A DNA stretch of 64,000 nucleotides. Origin: Tachypleus tridentatus (lineage: Eukaryota > Arthropoda > Merostomata > Xiphosura > Limulidae). The first letter of the stretch is position 1. The number at the start of each line of letters is the position of its first letter. Of the stretch, positions 63,603 through 64,000 are shown one piece after another. The stretch spans positions 42,847,094-42,911,093 of the forward strand of contig NC_134830.1 of NCBI RefSeq assembly GCF_004210375.1, written 5' to 3'. A model generated the notes under the pieces. It saw only the letters and a list, made by a program, of their open reading frames with translations, did not search any database and was not told the DNA's origin. The position numbers and the translations under genes are program-made.

Positions 63603-64000
63603 GTGGGTTGGAAATTATTTTATCAAATATTTATTCAAAATAATATCGATGCTTTGTTATATTCAATCAGTCATGCTAAAGTTCTACTTCATTCTTCTAC
63701 TATAAAAGTATTAGAACGTCTACTGACGATAACCCAGTTGATAAATCTCTATATCTAAGAACGTTTACAGTATAAATAGTTTTCAACATACGTAAGATCA
63801 AACACATTCAGTTAAGTTCTGAAACATTTCTTTATAATTTAGACAAGTTACATATTATAATAAGAGTTATCATATGTAACCTGTTTTTCATTCGTAATAT
63901 TATAATGTTCAGTGCAAGTTAAAGGCATTGCATAGACATTAAATTATACCAAATGTTGTAGCTTAATTATTGCTGTCCATTTAAGCTTAATTTGTTTTAA
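63603..64000. other. Start of intron 15
   Basis: AT-rich intron running off the window. No further exon seen. Confidence 0.6.

Overview
This is a eukaryotic, AT-rich, intron-rich and repeat-dense window with the feel of a chelicerate genome. The combination of (AAAC)n-tailed tRNA-derived SINEs, large introns and Penelope, piggyBac and Tc1 remnants makes a horseshoe-crab-like genome my best guess. That is an inference, not something proved by the sequence. There are no bacterial-style genes. Nearly all simple open reading frames are repeats, antisense shadows or chance.

One host gene dominates the window. It is a secreted ADAMTS-like extracellular-matrix glycoprotein on the + strand, running from a probable start codon at 6145 past the right edge (last exon seen ends at 63602). 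I reconstructed 15 exons (the first is tentative) from GT/AG splice sites. Every exon-exon phase matches, giving 644 codons in window. The order is: signal peptide, dibasic (furin-like) stretch, thrombospondin type-1 repeat (TSR1), ADAMTS-type cysteine-rich domain, spacer domain, then TSR2 to TSR6 and the start of TSR7. There is no metalloprotease domain. The spacer and the TSR array point to the ADAMTSL4/ADAMTSL6(THSD4)/papilin/lonely-heart class.

Layout. 1-6144 is upstream DNA with repeats. It holds an internally deleted copy of a multicopy, transposon-associated gene family (2076-2949) lying directly behind a very strong heat-shock-element array and TATA box (1874-2011). 6145-25142 is one ~19 kb intron of SINEs, minisatellites and a Penelope-like element fragment. 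25143-40383 holds the signal-peptide, TSR1 and first cysteine-rich exons. 40384-49920 holds the rest of the cysteine-rich and spacer exons, with a second, decayed copy of the multicopy family, a near-perfect 196-bp inverted repeat and a 500-bp TA-flanked MITE in the introns. 49921-64000 holds the TSR exons, with a Tc1-like relic and a piggyBac element (TTAA-flanked, transposase broken) in the introns.

Three SINE families fill much of the rest. SINE-A is ~270 bp with a tRNA-like head, a long conserved body and an (AAAC)n tail; two copies carry a quite different 3' tail. SINE-B and SINE-C are ~120 bp tRNA-derived elements. Target-site duplications and nesting show that SINE-A and SINE-B have moved retrotranspositionally. 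The most unusual signals are the heat-shock array in front of the multicopy gene family, the fold-back repeat at 41 kb, and the SINE tail switch.
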